A DNA stretch of 5,844 nt from Burkholderiales bacterium (lineage in GTDB: Bacteria; Pseudomonadota; Gammaproteobacteria; Burkholderiales; Casimicrobiaceae), in the NCBI GenBank assembly GCA_031275075.1, contig JAISPI010000052.1, forward strand, positions 1 to 5,844, read 5' to 3'. The notes under the pieces were generated by a model that saw only the letters and a list, made by a program, of their open reading frames with translations, did no database searches and was not told the DNA's origin. Shown piece by piece: positions 1 through 5,384 of this stretch. Both the position numbers and the translations under genes were made by a program. How positions within the stretch are numbered: the stretch's first letter is position 1; each line of letters begins with the position of its first letter.

Positions 1-392
1 CCCTCGAGTTCGATGCCGATGGAAAAGTCATTACAACGCGGACGATCTTGCCATTGCGAGGCGCCCGCATGCCAAGCGCGTTTCTGGCAGGAGACGCATT
101 GAATAAGGCAGCCGTTACGGCGGATCACGAAATGAGCCGACACGTTGAGTCGCGCCAGCACCGGATACAGCGGATGCGCGCCAGGATTGAGCGTGTTGGT
201 AAAGAGCTTCAGAATGTCATAACCGCCGAAATGGCCAGGCGGCAGCGAGATGTTGTGGAGGACGATGAGCGATACCGGTGTTTCGACAGGACGGGCGTCG
301 GCGTTCGGCGAGGGAATTTGCCGGACACCAGCGATCCAGCCATCGGAGGCGAGACGCAAACGTCCGCGCGATGTTCTTCGGCGACGGGTCAT
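1..392 (-). CDS. ampD: 1,6-anhydro-N-acetylmuramyl-L-alanine amidase AmpD (3' end cut off by window edge)
   Basis: AmpD is a cytoplasmic zinc amidase. It removes the stem peptide from 1,6-anhydro-MurNAc muropeptides during peptidoglycan recycling, and so controls the level of the AmpR inducer in species that have AmpR. Reading leftward from the ATG at 392 gives 130 residues with no stop before the edge; E. coli AmpD has 183. The stretch from GWIAGVRQIPSPNADARP (18-35) through VLHNISLPPGHFGG (44-57), AHPLY (72-76), VSAHFVIRR (84-92), KRAWHAG (104-110) and CNDFSIGIELE (120-130) follows E. coli AmpD closely. H46 matches zinc ligand His34 and E128 matches catalytic Glu116, at the identical 82-residue spacing. 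The other ligands (His154, Asp164) and Lys162 would lie beyond the edge. The start overlaps the pilR stop as ATGA, with GGGA 5 nt upstream, which suggests translational coupling. The N-terminus has about 12 extra, arginine-rich residues compared with E. coli. Confidence 0.93.
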   Translation of the reverse strand, partial: MTRRRRTSRGRLRLASDGWIAGVRQIPSPNADARPVETPVSLIVLHNISLPPGHFGGYDILKLFTNTLNPGAHPLYPVLARLNVSAHFVIRRNGCLIQCVSCQKRAWHAGASQWQDRPRCNDFSIGIELE

Positions 393-1780
393 TTGATTCC
401 CAGCCGCTCCATCCGATAGCGCATGGCTCGAAATGTAATCCCGAGCAGTTTGGCGGCTTCGGTTCGGTTGAAACGGGTTCTTTCGAGCGCTGCCAATAAC
501 GCCGTCCGTTCAACGTCATCGAGGTACATTTCGAGCGAACCGGGAATTTCACCTTTGCTCAACTCGGCGGCAGAAGTGGAGGCTTCTTTGTGTGAAGCGT
601 TGCCGACAGCGGGCGTTAAATACAAATCTTCCGGTCGAATTTGTGCCGGTTGGGGCGCCAGCGACAGACCTCGTTCGAGAATGTTTTCCAGTTCGCGGAT
701 ATTGCCGGGGAATGGGTATCGCTGCAGCGCGGCAATGGCGTCGCTGGTCAGTCCGGCAGGGCGGCCTCGCGCCAGTTTTTCGAGAATGGCTCGCGCGATC
801 AACGGAATGTCCTCGTGCATCTCGCGTAATGACGGCATGTTGACTTCGATCACATGCAGCCGGAAAAACAAGTCCTGACGGAATTGTCCGGCCTCGACCA
901 ATGGCGTCAGTTTTTTATGAGTAGCACAGATGATGCGAACGTCGACCGATTCTTCGGTCTGGCTGCCGATGCGGCGAACGTTTTTTTCCTGAATGGCGCG
1001 CAGCAGCTTGACCTGCATGGTCAGCGGCAGATCGGCGACCTCGTCGAGAAACAACGTGCCGCCATGAGCGGCTTGGAAAAAACCTTCACGGTCGCTGTTG
1101 GCGCCGGTGAACGAACCTTTCTTGTAGCCGAAAAATTCGCTCTCCATCAGGTTTTCGGGAATGGCGCCGCAATTGACGGGAACGAACGGCGCGGCAGCGC
1201 GTGGGCCGGTATGGTGAATCAGCCGCGCGGCCACCTCCTTGCCGGTACCGGATTCACCGCTGATGATGACCGGCGCGAGACTCTGCGCGACACGCTCAAT
1301 CAGATCGCGCACTTGGGTGATCGCGAGCGAATGGCCGAGTAACGAGTAGCCTTCCGGCGCCCGTGTTTTTTCCGGCGCTTTGACAACCTGTTTGACCAGC
1401 GCGCGCAATTGTTCAAGGTTGACCGGTTTGGCGAGGTAATCAAAAGCGCCGGCTTTCAGTGCGGCCACGGCGTTTTCGGCACTGCCAAAAGCGGTGATGA
1501 CGGCAACCGGAATGTCCAGTTCCTGGCGGTGGATGTGGGCGATGATATCAAGCCCTTCACCATCGGGAAGCCGCATGTCGGTCAGGCACAAATCGAATTC
1601 CTGTGAATCCAGTTTGGCGATGGCCTCAGCCACCGAGTCGGCGCGGGTGACATCAAGCCCCAGCCGGATCATTGTGATTTCGAGCAATTCCAGCAAATCA
1701 GGCTCATCGTCAATGATCAATACGCGCGGCTGAGCGCGGAAGCGGGGGCGGCGAGAAGAGGAAGAAGCGGACGATTCCAT
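389..1780 (-). CDS. pilR: Sigma-54-dependent response regulator PilR
   Basis: PilR is an NtrC-type activator that, once phosphorylated by PilS, drives sigma-54 transcription of type IV pilin genes. The 463 residues counted from the ATG at 1780 hold three domains. The receiver (about 18-130) has acidic pair D24/D25, phosphoacceptor D68 in LTDMRLPDG, T96 and K118. The AAA+ domain (about 147-385) has Walker A GESGTGKE (175-182), the sigma-54 contact loop GSFTGA (222-227, the Ser form familiar from PilR), Walker B GGTLFLDEVADLP (240-252) and FPGNIRELEN (357-366). A Fis-type helix-turn-helix (about 420-463) closes the protein. The reading frame stays open to a TTG at 1849 overlapping the pilS stop, but that would add 23 residues with no family resemblance and has no ribosome binding site. 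I prefer the ATG, although its own upstream signal (A-rich, no GGAG) is weak. The stop overlaps the ampD start. PilR is assigned over other NtrC-type regulators from motifs and the paired PilS. Confidence 0.88.
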   Translation of the reverse strand: MESSASSSSRRPRFRAQPRVLIIDDEPDLLELLEITMIRLGLDVTRADSVAEAIAKLDSQEFDLCLTDMRLPDGEGLDIIAHIHRQELDIPVAVITAFGSAENAVAALKAGAFDYLAKPVNLEQLRALVKQVVKAPEKTRAPEGYSLLGHSLAITQVRDLIERVAQSLAPVIISGESGTGKEVAARLIHHTGPRAAAPFVPVNCGAIPENLMESEFFGYKKGSFTGANSDREGFFQAAHGGTLFLDEVADLPLTMQVKLLRAIQEKNVRRIGSQTEESVDVRIICATHKKLTPLVEAGQFRQDLFFRLHVIEVNMPSLREMHEDIPLIARAILEKLARGRPAGLTSDAIAALQRYPFPGNIRELENILERGLSLAPQPAQIRPEDLYLTPAVGNASHKEASTSAAELSKGEIPGSLEMYLDDVERTALLAALERTRFNRTEAAKLLGITFRAMRYRMERLGIK

Positions 1781-1819
1781 CGGTTTTTTCAGTGTCGAAC
1801 GCAGAAGATATTGGTGGAG

Positions 1820-1849
1820 ACTATACCGTGTAAAAGCGGCATGGCTCAA
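1820..1849 (-). promoter_or_regulatory. Candidate sigma-70 promoter for pilR-ampD
   Basis: On the minus strand, TTGAGC (1849-1844; 4 of 6 matches to TTGACA) is followed after an 18-nt spacer by TATAGT (1825-1820; 5 of 6 to TATAAT). The -35 overlaps the pilS stop codon. Transcription would begin near 1813, leaving roughly 33 nt of leader before the preferred pilR ATG at 1780. This is visible by eye only; the role is inference, and read-through from pilS is equally possible. Confidence 0.4.
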
Positions 1850-3534
1850 GTCGGCGCTTGTGGAGAACGCGCCAATCGCAGCCGGAAATGGGCGCCGCGT
1901 CCTTCGGTGTGCGGCAGCAATTCGAGAATGGCCTGATTGGCAGTAGCAAGTTCGCGGGCAATGTACAGGCCGAGACCGGTACCCGAGGTTCGGGTCGTGT
2001 AAAAAGGTTCAAAAGCTTGCTCCCGATACTCTGGCGCAATTCCCGGGCCGTCGTCGGTGATATCGAGACGAACCCGATCTCGTGAAGAATCCAGCGTGAC
2101 GGAAATAGCGACGCTGCCGGTTTTTTTTCGGCAAAATTGCCAAGCATTACGCAACAGGTTCCATAGAATTTGGTCAAAATGACCGCGGTCGAAGTCGATA
2201 GTAAGATCGTTCGGGGCAGTAAAATCGAGCACAATCGCGCCGTCTGGCATCTGCTCGCCGGCTCGGATTTCGTCGATCAGATGCTGTAACGTGTTTTGTA
2301 AACGGAGCGCTTCGGGTTTGCGTCGATCCCGGTGGTTGAGTTGCAGGACTTCCGTGACGATGCGATCAATTCGTTTGCCGTTGTTGCGGATCATATTCAG
2401 AAGACGAAGTCCCTCAGACGGCACCATCTCGTCTTCTTCAAGCAATTGCGCGGCTTGCTGGATCGCAGACAAGGGATTGCGTACTTCGTGGGCGATTGAC
2501 GCGGTCAAACGGCCAAGCGCCGCCAGCTTGAGGTTTTGCGCTTCAGTACGGGCGCGTCCCAAGTCTTCGAGATAGACCAAGGTGCCACCGCTGATGCCGA
2601 CGCCGATGCGAACAAAACGCGGCAACAACGCTGAAGTGGTGGGTTCAACGGCAAAAGATGTTTGTAGTGCCTCGGGATCGTTCTGCCAGAGCGTCCAGGC
2701 ATCGTGCAGCGGAGCGCTCCACTGCGCCAAACGTTGGCCGGCAGCGGCATAGTCGGCGACATTGAGCAGCGACAGCGCCTGCAAGTTATAACCGCGAACG
2801 ATCCCGTTCAGGTCGAGCACCAGCACGCCATCTTTCATATCACGGATGACCACGCGGTTGATTTGTTCCAAGTTGGCAATGTCGATATTGCGTTGCTGCA
2901 TCAGTCGTTCGGAAACCTGCGTGTAGCGGCCTACAGTGGAAGCGGCAAATACAATCACGAAATAACTGGCCGAAATCAGAGCTGTTCCGATTAATTGTCC
3001 CTCATCGGCGTATTGATCGAAGAACAGAAAAATGGTGATGCTGAGAAAAGAAAGCGTCGGCAATGCCGTATGTATCAATGCCGTCCGGCGATCAAGCAGC
3101 CAGCCATGAGCCGCCAGTTGCGGGAAAAGGAAAATGGACAACGGCAGCAATGCATTGCCGCCAGCAGCAATCAGGATCGTGAGGAAAATCGTATCGCCGG
3201 CTATGGAAAGCAACAAGAACCAAGGCAACGATATCAGTTCGCGCTCCATTTGAGAGGCCAACATCAACCCCAACGCAACAACGAAATAAAGCGCAGCCCC
3301 CACCATGAAAAAACCAGGCAGTGTAACCCCCGCCAGTTTTGTAGACGGCAATAGCACGCTGCCCAGCAGTGCCAGCGCATAACCGCAGCGGTAAACACTG
3401 ACGATCCACAGGATGCGCCTGCCGGTAATTCCCAAAGGAACCGAAGAAACGGGCAAAGAGGAAATAGGCAGAATGGCCTCCGAACGGTTTGATGAAAGAA
3501 TCAGTCGTGGCGGTTGCACGCCTCGTCGTTGCAA
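1846..3534 (-). CDS. pilS: Sensor histidine kinase PilS (six transmembrane helices, PAS domain)
   Basis: PilS is the inner-membrane histidine kinase that phosphorylates PilR and couples the state of the type IV pilus to pilin transcription. The 562-residue frame has six hydrophobic helices (about 41-63, 74-93, 102-124, 127-147, 151-172, 180-202), the arrangement known for Pseudomonas PilS. It continues with a PAS-like region (about 225-330), then the dimerisation/phosphoacceptor motif ASIAHEVRNPLSAI with H349, N-box NLLRN (459-463), G1 DDGPGI (494-499), F-box FEPFYTTR (508-515) and G2 GTGLGL (518-523). The start is uncertain. An in-frame TAG lies four codons before the TTG at 3534, and the first ATG is codon 77, already inside helix 2, so initiation must be non-ATG. 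Options are TTG 3534, GTG 3519, CTG 3471 (5 nt after a GGAGG) and TTG 3456. The outermost one is given here and overlaps the PP0621 gene by 34 nt. An A8 tract encodes K470-K471. Confidence 0.87.
   Translation of the reverse strand: MQRRGVQPPRLILSSNRSEAILPISSLPVSSVPLGITGRRILWIVSVYRCGYALALLGSVLLPSTKLAGVTLPGFFMVGAALYFVVALGLMLASQMERELISLPWFLLLSIAGDTIFLTILIAAGGNALLPLSIFLFPQLAAHGWLLDRRTALIHTALPTLSFLSITIFLFFDQYADEGQLIGTALISASYFVIVFAASTVGRYTQVSERLMQQRNIDIANLEQINRVVIRDMKDGVLVLDLNGIVRGYNLQALSLLNVADYAAAGQRLAQWSAPLHDAWTLWQNDPEALQTSFAVEPTTSALLPRFVRIGVGISGGTLVYLEDLGRARTEAQNLKLAALGRLTASIAHEVRNPLSAIQQAAQLLEEDEMVPSEGLRLLNMIRNNGKRIDRIVTEVLQLNHRDRRKPEALRLQNTLQHLIDEIRAGEQMPDGAIVLDFTAPNDLTIDFDRGHFDQILWNLLRNAWQFCRKKTGSVAISVTLDSSRDRVRLDITDDGPGIAPEYREQAFEPFYTTRTSGTGLGLYIARELATANQAILELLPHTEGRGAHFRLRLARSPQAPT
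3477..3481 (-). promoter_or_regulatory. Shine-Dalgarno-like GGAGG within the start region of pilS
   Basis: GGAGG (minus strand, 3481-3477) is the best ribosome-binding-site match near the pilS start. It sits 20 nt after the PP0621 stop. The codon at ideal distance (5 nt) is CTG at 3471; ATT at 3465 and TTG at 3456 lie 11 and 20 nt away. If it is functional, PilS would be 541 residues (CTG), 539 (ATT) or 536 (TTG) rather than 562. The motif is seen in the sequence; its use is inference. Confidence 0.35.
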
Positions 3535-3746
3535 CGGTAACCGCTATGGGTCAGTCGGGCATCTTCCCGAGGCAAAAAAACACCACACCGTACGCACCGC
3601 ACCATCGGCTCATCATGCGCCGGTTTTTTCTTCGGAGATGAAGACCTTTCGCTGCGGCGACGCGCATGCTGTTGCATGATGTTCCACAATCGCCATACGA
3701 TCAAGGCGACAATAAAGACTAAAACCCAAAAAAGAAGCTTGCCCAT
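3501..3746 (-). CDS. PP0621 family small membrane-anchored, zinc-ribbon-like protein
   Basis: This 81-residue protein resembles the PP0621 family of short uncharacterised proteobacterial proteins, which to my recollection are often found beside pilS/pilR. Residues 3-21 (LLFWVLVFIVALIVWRLW region) form one hydrophobic helix. A basic, serine-rich linker follows (29-42). A compact C-terminal part starts with MVRCVRCGVFLPR (48-60) and ends in GYRCNDEACNRHD. Cysteines C51, C54, C72 and C77 make a CxxC...CxxxxC set that could bind zinc. The likely topology is an anchor in the inner membrane with the basic, cysteine-bearing tail in the cytoplasm. AGGA lies 5 nt before the ATG, a good start. The gene begins 46 nt after the tRNA gene and its end overlaps, or nearly touches, pilS, so it is probably in the same transcript. 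Its function is unknown; a link to pilus sensing rests on position alone. Confidence 0.8.
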   Translation of the reverse strand: MGKLLFWVLVFIVALIVWRLWNIMQQHARRRSERSSSPKKKPAHDEPMVRCVRCGVFLPREDARLTHSGYRCNDEACNRHD

Positions 3747-3751
3747 GGTTT

Positions 3752-3755
3752 TCCT
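3752..3755 (-). promoter_or_regulatory. Ribosome binding site of the PP0621 gene
   Basis: AGGA on the minus strand, five nucleotides (AAACC) before the ATG at 3746, fixes the start of this short gene. Confidence 0.6.
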
Positions 3756-3792
3756 GAAAATCGCGACAACCGGTCTTCGGTTACACGCAAGT

Positions 3793-3868
3793 TGGCGCCC
3801 CCGGCACGAATCGAACGTGCGACCCCATTCTTAGGAGGAATGTGCTCTATCCACTGAGCTACGGGGGC
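3793..3868 (-). tRNA. tRNA-Arg, anticodon CCU (reads AGG)
   Basis: The 76-nt cloverleaf is complete with an encoded CCA end (3795-3793). The acceptor stem GCCCCCG/CGGGGGC has 7 perfect pairs, the D stem GCTC/GAGC 4, the anticodon stem CATTC/GAATG 5 and the T stem GCACG/CGTGC 5. The T loop is TTCGATT. The seven-base anticodon loop CTCCTAA puts CCT at 3835-3833, which is the arginine isoacceptor for the rare codon AGG. The discriminator base is G. An extended -10 sits 9 nt upstream. No T-tract terminator follows before the PP0621 gene 46 nt downstream, so the tRNA may be cut from a longer transcript. No integrase or duplicated 3' end is visible, so there is no sign of its use as an attachment site. 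Confidence 0.97.
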
Positions 3869-3877
3869 AGTGGCTGC

Positions 3878-3886
3878 ATTATCCCA
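3878..3886 (-). promoter_or_regulatory. Candidate extended -10 promoter for tRNA-Arg
   Basis: The minus strand reads TGG then GATAAT (3886-3878), a TGn extended -10 with 5 of 6 matches to TATAAT, ending 9 nt before the mature tRNA. The only -35-like hexamer, TTGCCA (3911-3906), is 22 nt away, too far for normal spacing, so the extended -10 probably carries the contact. The GC-rich stretch after it resembles the discriminators of stringently controlled stable RNA genes, though control here is inferred. It may also serve the PP0621-pilS genes by read-through. Confidence 0.5.
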
Positions 3887-3914
3887 GATTCGGCTTCCAC
3901 GGGCATGGCAACAT

Positions 3915-3923
3915 TGGTACACT
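3915..3923 (+). promoter_or_regulatory. Candidate extended -10 promoter for the DUF599 gene and aat
   Basis: The plus strand reads TGG then TACACT (3915-3923), a TGn extended -10 with 4 of 6 matches to TATAAT and no credible -35. It would start transcription near 3930, about 44 nt before the preferred ATG at 3974. It is a weak match, offered because this is the only intergenic space available to this gene pair. Confidence 0.3.
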
Positions 3924-3973
3924 AGTAACCCTCATCCCCTTTTTTGCGCGGTATCCCGTGCGCCTCCATCCAA

Positions 3974-4669
3974 ATGCTGGAACGTCTGATCACCCTTTTT
4001 TCTCCCGCCGACTGGGCTTCGCTGCTGCTGTTTTTGGCGGGCTGGGTCGGCTATAGCATTTATGCCGACCGCGCGGCGATGCGCCTCGAGGGTTTACAGG
4101 GGGTGACGCACAAGCACCGGCTGGCTTGGGCGCAGCAAATGGTGCGCCGCGACAACCGGATGCCCGATGTTTCGCTGATCGGCAATTTGATGCGCAGCAC
4201 CTCGTTTTATGCCAACACGACGATTTATATCGTTGCCGGTTTGCTGGCTGTCGCCGGCGCACTCGATCGGTTGGTTGTTTTTACCGAAGAGTTGCCGTTT
4301 GCGCGGCAAACGTCGCGGGAAATTCTTGAGGCAAAAATTTTTCTGTTGGCAGGTATTTTCATTTTTGCTTATTTCAAATTTACCTGGTCGATCCGGCAGT
4401 TCAATTCGCTGTCGATTTTGACGGGTAGCGCGCCGCCGCATCTGGCTCCCTCGGAAGAACTCGATCGCCACGCCGAACAATGCGGCCAGGTCAATTCGCT
4501 GGCCGGTGACGAATTTAACCGCGGCATTCGCGCCTATTATTTTGGTTTTGCGGCGCTGGGCTGGTTTGTCAATCCGGTGGTTTTCATGGCGTCTACGTTA
4601 TGGGTGCTGGCGGTGTTGTGGCGCCGTGATTTTCGCTCGAAAACATTGCGGGCAATGCAGGGGCCGTAG
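3974..4669 (+). CDS. DUF599 domain-containing membrane protein
   Basis: This 231-residue integral membrane protein matches the DUF599 family, whose function is not known. Hydrophobic helices lie at about 14-30 (LLLFLAGWVGYSIYA), 79-100, 121-138 and 187-216. Family-like features are GYSIYADR (26-33) after helix 1, the cytoplasmic-looking segment MVRRDNRMPDVSLIGNLMRSTSF (56-78) and FNRGIRAYYFGFAALGWFVNP (181-201). The frame is open ten codons further to a TTG at 3944, but that is an unlikely start and the ATG at 3974 immediately precedes the typical N-terminus. No clear ribosome binding site precedes either codon. aat follows after 6 nt, so the two genes are almost certainly cotranscribed, although no functional link between them is known to me. 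No catalytic motif stands out. Confidence 0.85.
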   Translation: MLERLITLFSPADWASLLLFLAGWVGYSIYADRAAMRLEGLQGVTHKHRLAWAQQMVRRDNRMPDVSLIGNLMRSTSFYANTTIYIVAGLLAVAGALDRLVVFTEELPFARQTSREILEAKIFLLAGIFIFAYFKFTWSIRQFNSLSILTGSAPPHLAPSEELDRHAEQCGQVNSLAGDEFNRGIRAYYFGFAALGWFVNPVVFMASTLWVLAVLWRRDFRSKTLRAMQGP

Positions 4670-4675
4670 GCCGCG

Positions 4676-5362
4676 ATGCCTGTTCGGATTTCCTCAAACT
4701 TATGGTTTGTTGATGGGGATGATTTTCCTTCTGTCGAGACGGCGGAAACCGACGGGCCGATAGCCATAAGCCACGGACTGACTCCGGAACAGGTGGTGGC
4801 GGCTTACCGAAACGGAATTTTCCCATGGTCCAGTGATCGCGGCGCGGTGCTTTGGTGGAGCCCCGATCCGCGAATGGTTTTGGTTGTCGATGATTTCAAA
4901 TGTTCGCGGTCGTTGCGTAAAACGCTGCGTAGCGGCGTCTTCGATATTCGTGAGGATTCGGCATTTGTCGAGGTGATGCAGGCGTGCGCAAGTGTGTCTA
5001 GACGCGATCAGGAAGGCACTTGGATCGCGCCGGAGTTCATCGAGGCTTACAGCGTGTTGCATGATCGCGGTGTCGCCCATTCGGTCGAAACCTGGTGTGA
5101 CGGGCAGTTGGTCGGCGGATTGTACGGATTGCAGATAGGTCGTTTCTTTTTCGGTGAATCGATGTTCTCGTATCAACGCGATGCTTCAAAAGCAGCGCTC
5201 GCGCATCTGGTGGCTCGGCTTAAGACGCAAGGAATCACGCATATCGACTGCCAGCAGGAAACCGCGCATCTAACGTCGCTTGGCGCTCGACCTATCGCGC
5301 GAACAGCGTTTCTCGCGTTGCTGAAGGCGGCGGGGGTGACGGAGAAGTCGGATACGCGCTGA
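4676..5362 (+). CDS. aat: Leucyl/phenylalanyl-tRNA--protein transferase
   Basis: Aat moves Leu or Phe from aminoacyl-tRNA onto the N-terminal Arg or Lys of proteins in the cytoplasm, creating an N-degron read by ClpS-ClpAP. The 228 residues are the normal family length (E. coli 234). Family motifs appear in order: AAYRNGIFPW (42-51), WWSPDPR (60-66), EGTWI (113-117), AHSVETW (134-140), LVGGLYG (145-151), GESMFS (160-165) and IDCQ (190-193). D191 and Q193 match E. coli Asp186 and Gln188, and E161 matches Glu156, so the active site looks intact. The segment usually reading like GGDLS in E. coli is here ISHGLTPEQ (31-39). The start ATG lies 6 nt after the DUF599 stop, with TAGG 5 nt and AGGGG 12 nt upstream. 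No arginyl/leucyl transferase gene (bpt/ate), a frequent partner, follows; the next gene converges. Confidence 0.95.
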   Translation: MPVRISSNLWFVDGDDFPSVETAETDGPIAISHGLTPEQVVAAYRNGIFPWSSDRGAVLWWSPDPRMVLVVDDFKCSRSLRKTLRSGVFDIREDSAFVEVMQACASVSRRDQEGTWIAPEFIEAYSVLHDRGVAHSVETWCDGQLVGGLYGLQIGRFFFGESMFSYQRDASKAALAHLVARLKTQGITHIDCQQETAHLTSLGARPIARTAFLALLKAAGVTEKSDTR

Positions 5363-5384
5363 TAACTTTTGCTCGACGGCTTAT

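Noticed and set aside
48..419. A 123-codon plus-strand reading frame at the left edge
   Set aside because: The opposite strand encodes unmistakable AmpD over the same bases.
854..1342. A 162-codon plus-strand reading frame opposite pilR
   Set aside because: It lies wholly antisense to the conserved PilR AAA+ domain, has no family resemblance, and is a codon-bias shadow.
1821..2234. A 137-codon minus-strand frame overlapping the 3' end of pilS
   Set aside because: It is an out-of-frame reading of the PilS kinase domain, whose motifs are intact in the main frame.
3768..3782. Small hairpin (AACCG, 5-nt loop, CGGTT) between the tRNA and the PP0621 gene as a terminator
   Set aside because: Only five pairs and no adjacent T run on either strand.
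3793..3868. tRNA-Arg as an attachment site of an integrated element
   Set aside because: No integrase, no duplicated tRNA 3' end and only ordinary chromosomal genes on both sides.
3906..3920. TGGCAACATTGGTAC as a sigma-54 (-24/-12) promoter that PilR might use
   Set aside because: The -24 GG is present, but the required GC at -12 is not at the right distance.
3719..3922. A 67-codon minus-strand reading frame across the tRNA (contains APVAQWIEH)
   Set aside because: It is the translated tRNA-Arg gene, a well-known spurious protein pattern; the perfect cloverleaf explains the sequence.
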